Origin: Moesziomyces globuligerus
Taxonomy: Eukaryota; Basidiomycota; Ustilaginomycetes; Ustilaginales; Ustilaginaceae
NCBI GenBank assembly: GCA_030849465.1
Contig: JARVLF010000006.1
Location: 1,302,001-1,366,000, forward strand
Reading direction: 5' to 3'
Length of the DNA: 64,000 nucleotides
The notes below the pieces were generated by a model. The model was not told the DNA's origin and ran no database searches. It worked only from the letters and a program-made list of their open reading frames with translations. Position 1 is the stretch's first letter, and the number at the start of each line of letters is the position of its first letter. Shown here in pieces: positions 61,101 to 64,000 of this stretch. Made by a program: the position numbers and the translations under genes.

Positions 61101-64000
61101 CAAGGGCTGGTTGGACGCGACGGGTGAGACGCCGCCGGGCGTGAAGAGCGCCGCATCGCTGGGCCGATGCAGGCGGCGGGTGGGCGGCGGGATGGCGAGG
61201 AGCGCGTTGGATCCGAACGAGCTCGAGAGGTTGGCCTGCGTCGCGCGCCTCTGGCTGAGCGTGGCGGCGGCCGGAGCGAGCGAGGCGCGCGGATGGACGT
61301 CCTGCGTGGATGCGATCCACGGCGCCGGCTTGTCGGCCGAGGCAGGCGTGTCGCTCCTCTCGCCTTGCTCGCTGTCGTTGGCTTCCACGAGGCTGTCAAA
61401 GAGCTCCTGGGCGCCCCACGAGAGGCGCTGGTTGACGGACCGGCTGGGGGAGAGCGTGGGTCGACGCGTGGCGGTTGGGCTGGTCTGTGCTGACGAGGAG
61501 CTGAGGGAGAGCAGCGGCGAATACGCGCTCGTACTCGCTGGGAGACCAGCGTGACGAGGCGCATTGCTCGGCACGTCGAGGTGGTCCGCTCGCGTCGATG
61601 CCACGGTGGGAGATCGCGAGCCGATGATGGCGGAGCCAGGCAGACTTGCCGTCGGGCCGTACTTCCTGCCGATCGGGATCGAGACAGAGAGGGGCTGGCC
61701 GTGGCTGTCGTGGCCGGGCAAGGCGAGGCCGTCGGCGCGGAGACGCTCGACCGCAGGAGAGGTGCGACCCGAGGCGTTGGCGGCGTCTTCGGCGGCGTAA
61801 GAGTACTCGGAAGCGAGAGGCGAGTTGCTGCGCGTGGCGGTGGGCGTCAGAGGCACATTTAAACGATTGCTCTGCGTCGACGGCGACGGTGCGTCGGAGC
61901 TGAGACCAAGTCCGAGACCGTGGGCCTGGTTGGAGCTGCCCAAGGCGAGCGAAGGGGCCTGTTGATTCGCGTTGGACCAGCGTCCCAAGGGCGACTCTAT
62001 CGAGGCGGTAGAGGCGCTCTTGGGCATCATCCTCGGCGAAGGCGACGCAGGCACGAACAGATCGCCCGCCAGCCGCACAGCCGTCGGCACACGCTGCAGC
62101 CGGATCGCATCGGCGAGACCTGCCGAGCCGGCGCCTTTGCCGGACGGGCTAGGCGCGAGCGTGCCCGAGGCTGCCTCTACGGCAGCAGACGCAGCCGAGG
62201 CGGAGGCCATCGAAGAAGGAGGCACGCCCAACGTCTGGCTTCGCACTCTCGACCTCGTGTATCCCGGAGACGGGTTCGGGCCGGTCGACTCGATCTGGGG
62301 CAGATCGTCATCCTCGATCACCTGGGAGTTTCTCTTGCGATGCGACGAGGCGCGTGCGACGAGCGAGGAGCCAAACGGCACGGAGGATGATGCGATGCCC
62401 GAGCTGGAGAGGGAAGATGCGGCGCCCTGTGTGCCCGAGGAGCTGATGCTGCCGGAGCGGTGCGAGGCGGATGCGCTAGGGATGGGCACGGGCAGCGGGA
62501 TGCTGGGACTACCGGATTCGATGGCGGCGACGAGGTTGGGATCGACGCCGTCTGGGCCGCCGACGGGGGAGACGGCGCCTTCGCCGAGCAGGACGCCGCC
62601 TAAGGAGCGCGCGCGACGATGAGCGCTGGAGGAGAGCGAGGACGAGGTCATGCGTCTGCGGCGTGTCGAATGAAGGATGGCGCTGCCTCCCGGTGTAGCG
62701 GTGGCTGGCGTGGTGGAGGCGGCCGCGGCGCCGAAGCTCGAGGGGGCAAAGGCGCCGGAGTTGCTGCGTGCTCCGCGGGCCTCCCAGCCGAGGGTGGGCG
62801 AGCCCGAGTGGAAAGAGCTGGAGGCGGGCAGGCCCACGGAGGAACCAGAGGAGAGGGGCGAAGGATTGAGGGGGATGCCCAAGCCCAGAGAGGCGTCTTC
62901 CTTGCGCTTGCCCATGGCGATGGTGGAGGGGGGCCGATCGACAGGTTCGAGGGCGGGCGAGCCGGTGGCGCCGGCGACGATGCGGCGAGGCACGGCAGGC
63001 GGGCCCATGGAGCCCGACGAGCTGGTGACGGACGACTTGCGCGTGAGGTTGGAGGCTGTGGTGGCGACATCGTCGGATGCGACAGAGGAGGCATCGTCGT
63101 CGGCAGCGAGACCGATGGACTGGAAGGGAGAGGGGCGGGATGGGGTGCGATGGAGCCTGGAAGCGCCTGCTACCGCTCGCACGAGCGGATTGGAGGTGGC
63201 ACGCTCGCGATCGAGACGGACGGAGGTGCGAGCGAGGGGCGAGGCTGCTGCGGGCGAGGCGGCCGCCGTGGCGTCGGTGGATGTGGGGGTTGGAGTTGCT
63301 GCAGCTGGTGGGAGGGTGTCCTTGCGACCGAGCGAGCCGCTGAGCGAGTCGGAGGCGGCCGAGTCGGAGCCGGTGTGCCTGCGCTGTCGACGTGCGGCAT
63401 GAGATGAGGAGGCGGACGAGATGGACGAGGGCGAGGTTGGCGAGAGGGGATGCGCGGCGTGGCTGCCCTGAGACGAAGAGGTGGAGCGTCGAGGCGGGGC
63501 AATCCAGGTAGCGGATGCGGGTTGGGTTGCGGCGTCATGGTTGAGAGCTGGCTCGTCGTCGTTGATGTCGTCGTCGTTGGGGAGGATGGAGGCAAAGGCG
63601 AGGGGGCTGGAGAAGGACGGAGCGGTGTCGAAAGACATCCTTTTGGACGAGCTCCGGCTGAGCGCCTTGTAGGCGGCCGAGGGCGGACCGAGGGAGAAGC
63701 CAGGCGAGTTGGTGGTCAGCGACGAAGGAGGTGGCGGGGGCGAGGTGCTAGCATGGGCGGACGACGGAAGTTGGAGGGGGATGCTCTGTGATTGCGATGT
63801 CGGAGCGACCGAGGCAGGCCCTGCTGGGGCCGAGGTGCTGTGCGCCGAGGCCGACTCGTCCGAGGCGATGCGGGAGTGCTTGAACGAGCGAGTGGGGGAG
63901 GGCGACTGATCGGAGCGGGAATGCTTGCCTGGCGCCGAGGCGGACGCGGACGCGGACGCGGAAGCGGACGCGGACGGCGGCGAGTCGAGCGAGGGCGATG
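52179..64000 (-). CDS. RIM15: Very large Rim15-like PAS/AGC kinase with receiver domain (5' end outside window)
   Basis: One open frame from the right edge to the stop at 52179, 3,939 residues visible. The ATG at 63638 is probably internal, because the same frame is open and equally Ser/Ala/Pro-rich upstream to base 64000. Ordered parts: a helical block near 58060-57830 (WDEHPEWAGRGWFIQILLAV), a PAS domain near 57300-56900, and a C2HC finger near 56770-56710 (CRICERDIPAWFFEKHSEIC). An AGC kinase lies at about 55260-53930 with GAFGSVFLAKK, HRDLKPDN, DFG and GTPDYLAPE, with a ~160-residue insert between DFG and GTPDYLAPE as in Greatwall/Rim15. A receiver domain follows at about 52975-52620 (AEDNP, FIDVTLP, AKPLEK). 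Rim15/Greatwall kinases phosphorylate endosulfines to restrain PP2A-B55 at quiescence and mitosis. Yeast Rim15 has 1,770 residues; this is more than twice that. Confidence 0.93.
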   Translation of the reverse strand, partial: SPSLDSPPSASASASASASASAPGKHSRSDQSPSPTRSFKHSRIASDESASAHSTSAPAGPASVAPTSQSQSIPLQLPSSAHASTSPPPPPSSLTTNSPGFSLGPPSAAYKALSRSSSKRMSFDTAPSFSSPLAFASILPNDDDINDDEPALNHDAATQPASATWIAPPRRSTSSSQGSHAAHPLSPTSPSSISSASSSHAARRQRRHTGSDSAASDSLSGSLGRKDTLPPAAATPTPTSTDATAAASPAAASPLARTSVRLDRERATSNPLVRAVAGASRLHRTPSRPSPFQSIGLAADDDASSVASDDVATTASNLTRKSSVTSSSGSMGPPAVPRRIVAGATGSPALEPVDRPPSTIAMGKRKEDASLGLGIPLNPSPLSSGSSVGLPASSSFHSGSPTLGWEARGARSNSGAFAPSSFGAAAASTTPATATPGGSAILHSTRRRRMTSSSLSSSAHRRARSLGGVLLGEGAVSPVGGPDGVDPNLVAAIESGSPSIPLPVPIPSASASHRSGSISSSGTQGAASSLSSSGIASSSVPFGSSLVARASSHRKRNSQVIEDDDLPQIESTGPNPSPGYTRSRVRSQTLGVPPSSMASASAASAAVEAASGTLAPSPSGKGAGSAGLADAIRLQRVPTAVRLAGDLFVPASPSPRMMPKSASTASIESPLGRWSNANQQAPSLALGSSNQAHGLGLGLSSDAPSPSTQSNRLNVPLTPTATRSNSPLASEYSYAAEDAANASGRTSPAVERLRADGLALPGHDSHGQPLSVSIPIGRKYGPTASLPGSAIIGSRSPTVASTRADHLDVPSNAPRHAGLPASTSAYSPLLSLSSSSAQTSPTATRRPTLSPSRSVNQRLSWGAQELFDSLVEANDSEQGERSDTPASADKPAPWIASTQDVHPRASLAPAAATLSQRRATQANLSSSFGSNALLAIPPPTRRLHRPSDAALFTPGGVSPVASNQPLSGTDEYARIIIQSRNAKMQKWRAQNPSRLGRSDAAAAAAAAAAPARLAQQRAPSGDDDSALFGQASLGRRGTTIGLQRDASLLDPSLRARRGSAVDSNDSIESQLDEEEDSQRDLVPSAFAEFEWVDWLDEYRKMKEAKLQSEREEAEAQAAVETDAAPSADKVAAEQEAATTGQATQQRSTKSSTSSSRRVGSEAVDAGRVSALQKQTADGHRSVSDPLTRQRLQTAEEGDQAQDAIDANEVEASLAALSLNDDSAAVKAPSTRVPKPAQLGPARRPDGPSRQASRPGVNQRRSFSLASAELSRRGTGSGSGSAAAATLASSPGPVKAGFSPVKRLGTDKGKNLSLSPITSRVTPSAQYTSAHGSESASSHAHAVGRGRRKHLGGKIEAWWSAVKSGFTAPAGEGWAKPPSTVSSRANDRGSQASSVAALSQSLHQSPSAAGARRGVPLHSRRDAPLPMPLASSSSSSATTHTAIATPSPTLVTQVQSGFGRHVRAQTGNTALSGADSVRTLRPSTSAQNLRKDQAAENEGHSTGDDDATAPDRSDRLSASPGADLSFVTVQEDTSALEPPRSASSQQSQETHLTVSSSGGGGGREGGSRRRHQPKLSLQLEKGLSTFDAEEFDKIGKGKSPSNSDRGSPAKQPLSARSNESGGSEMEAARMLMPAKPAAEDSPTISPRKSSMQLSQAWNPSARASPVKPPPQELPERDAAFESDNEGRATARAKAASKAITINSIRQHIRHRLLASKESCDRELRRIIGAINNYVELELDRQDDDGRPSFLEDNRDVEELEEVFVDDAEDADDAPGLLTGAGPDESAASIASRSRSASMSRGASNSSSFSAGAAAAVAAITGSAAVAQPEDAKDEGADASEALTEPHTRSPTGSLFTSPSLGGLREAAALRSAREYKLPAPPPVNLAGATATSPRTISTPSSNPTKPSNLNPLGRAKSLSRSGARSVSNSRSTSRSHSPMPGVMMTSSVSASSGSPRLSPSRRTRALPAEEVGPRPWMKPLEELVAVAMDVLDVSINSLIVRPGSCSQLISRIQTIGRLWDEHPEWAGRGWFIQILLAVAGLSRVVEWWEAEKGFWNFNDEDEQDAEPIRFILGGQNNEAAGEAHDSETARSSGFWLPSTASSPTRARAFSVAAEKSTSGTDSPASGLLLRDSEMDRDASRRFASPFRGPSESSKPHEHGGDDTDADGDMTIVDRARPPPHRQTSADAEGEPDSRVSAEGMHLQVDEREEEDQHSQDAEHQDADSATPPAPQRFRSAGINVLMELSMDNQRFLYLSPAWKTVLGSDPAELYDTPIEDLLAPGDTDVFAEASRQLEANQSHTVEAAFRLRVEKALLSSSSSSSSTSSADDQSDGSDAVYFQEMEGKGMLMIDRQSGVPSHSMWVFKATGPPEREDRLPDAAMSKGGRALGVVMDEPSAALPHVASISVEPVLCRICERDIPAWFFEKHSEICNETHRLDMEIGECNEGLRELRKAIQDLHNRLENFGTQKADAPPLEYRGVAITTPPASNQPPSALEGLNRSISPRQPAPAAVRKIHLRALDSAIEVLQTACDISTPAIKDEFANEPIEKQRLLSPTSENKVVTVQQWRRPALDDTALDLLMADVETAMRGKLSAVNRMLNTIVYVETVRQEWEERVEAALSALSEADEASGSSRGSSASASESDAEDVSDGAGDRDEERHRDVEPADAPVEGRQAATSAASATAEVGVTEAAADRTGDAPHVEAARPPQSDTLPSSPSRAQATKSAHSRLASTLSSSAADDEAELGKDEDDGLLSGSMLLEQDDRDLPAPASTLFAAMGGNTPDEDDIPAVDDRMGGSSHLAPIPIPRSSAGLAPPPATDLLAPRSVSGAVAVGAASQRRSVSRPRRSSHLPPPSDGFSGTPPLSPHMYGESLGVSHRQHRKFSVSHKSPMAGSMPLSPRIPPAAPSSRPTASSIKDFDILKPISKGAFGSVFLAKKRTTGDYYAIKVLKKSDMIAKNQITNVKAERMILMTQNQSPFVVKLFFTFQSAEFLYLVMEYLPGGDCASLCKVLGGLSEEWARQYIAEVVIGLQHLHSKGVVHRDLKPDNLLIDQKGHLKLTDFGLSKIGLLGRQTRQAVAVAASSSSSSTNPAAGVFANKPQRTDSNSGSLPSSAASFASEARHQALSTPAGTTAGDTAASFSPMTPGLGGMMRNQSFFAAPPRGRIMSSSTDASDSGESDSQRGVPKPLPSARIESPGNLFGAHPMLSDNLGRSSGDGEVSTPKRFVGTPDYLAPESILGIGMDDFAVDWWALGVILYEFLYGVPPFHAETPEKVFDNILSRRIDWEEDSVEVSAEARDLMESLMCTDPKRRLGSGGPEEIKNHAFFKGLDWDNVTAEPGPFVPQVTDPESTDYFDLRGASHQDFDDEPSHGTREFARAIEGNKFVQAGLPPSRMRSRLEKALQPASSTENEDFGNFSYKNLPVLKQANDEVIRKMREEQMPALTRALEQSAIYTRHRSFSAKGRPAQRVHSQTLAGPPSPAQSASSQGSTPSRSTAPTSPSGQLAGLAHRRRTSELPPPSAAAVSAWTPPDGSGTAGDQSQAERAFASPSAALPAGIVDRRRQQLVEASASGERRNSMPSRLRTKSNGLGERPPMPSQWHQPAGGEGSKKTARGGAHAGAHAGAHAGGSATTTAASPTATVSPTNAMVPLPSAAAAAAAVAAGGGGGGGAGNPEEIACLIAEDNPIALRMLETILVKLGCRCTAVRDGAEAVRLAMGDHKFGVMFIDVTLPIVGGEDVTRMVKSTRNVNSSTPIVALASFDRGEPIDAAGSLFDAVLAKPLEKMDVCATLSQLGFTPTQANATSAEAGSGQATLESSSAASGTTSVAAESRPLSRKSTLARKTPSQPLGIARASTPPAAAAAAAAAAATTTTATATTLTGSSHHTPYSSSPLGSSVLSSRHFEPPQQKLALAHKRDEAERGARDAETAETLSKVAERLSLT
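53120..53163. repeat. 12-bp tandem repeat inside the RIM15-like coding region
   Basis: Perfect units CCAGCATGCGCT repeat about three times, coding the minus-strand peptide AGAHAGAHAGAHAGG just before the receiver domain. The unit is a multiple of three, so the frame is kept. Confidence 0.85.
63940..63975. repeat. GGACGC hexamer repeat in the RIM15-like coding region
   Basis: GCGGAC hexamers repeat about six times at the right edge and code Ala-Ser dipeptides on the minus strand, in phase with the RIM15-like frame. This supports that the coding region continues beyond the window. Confidence 0.7.

Overview
The window is nuclear DNA of a basidiomycete, most likely a smut fungus (Ustilaginomycotina, Ustilago/Sporisorium/Pseudozyma-like). 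The evidence is GC-rich coding sequence, many single-exon genes mixed with genes carrying short GT..AG introns (76-113 nt, plus two of 444 and 478 nt), long disordered Ser/Ala/Pro-rich proteins, and a full set of fungal families: a Sur1-type sphingolipid mannosyltransferase, Erg4, Rim15, Rco1, Sos7 and Ypi1. No prokaryotic, viral or transposon genes were found, and no tRNA or rRNA was recognised by eye.

Layout. 1-2075 (-): 5' part of a probable SLX4-type nuclease scaffold cut by the left edge. 2607-4290 (+): Sos7-like kinetochore protein. 5411-6631 (+): SWIM+RING protein. 7161-9851 (+): Scy1/SCYL2 pseudokinase. 10074-10781 (-): PP1 inhibitor Ypi1. 11098-12198 (-): aquaglyceroporin-like channel. 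12848-16273 (-): large disordered protein of unknown function. 16274-19336: a 3 kb gap. 19337-20272 (+): ESCRT-III Vps24. 20872-21300 (-) and 22759-23258 (+): divergent histone H2B/H2A pair. 23868-24439 (-) and 24811-27966 (+): divergent spliceosomal cyclophilin and COG1. 29024-33350 (+): double-PHD protein Rco1. 33555-35369 (-): secreted GH125 mannosidase. 36436-37065 (+): ribosomal protein eL29 with a split start codon. 37701-38381 (-): small membrane-anchored protein. 41013-42623 (+): sterol C-24(28) reductase Erg4. 43719-45681 (+): FAAH-type amidase. 46580-47545 (+): mitochondrial carrier of the NAD/FAD/folate type. 47930-48800: intergenic block of simple and decameric repeats. 48911-50950 (-): MIPC synthase catalytic subunit. 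52179-64000 (-): a very large Rim15-like kinase running off the right edge.

The genes are mostly housekeeping: chromatin, kinetochore, splicing, Golgi/endosome traffic, sterol and sphingolipid synthesis, and nutrient signalling. They do not form a pathway cluster, and neighbours share little beyond divergent promoters (H2A/H2B, cyclophilin/COG1, GH125/eL29). I saw no sign of a foreign island, biosynthetic cluster or defence system. The most unusual items are the eL29 start codon assembled only by splicing, the more than 3,900-residue Rim15-type kinase with a receiver domain, the NPS/NGA aquaglyceroporin, the 10-bp repeat array with an exact 72-bp duplication, and the uncharacterised 1,141-residue protein with a Cys-rich tail. 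Exon limits were inferred by hand from splice consensus, frame and family similarity.
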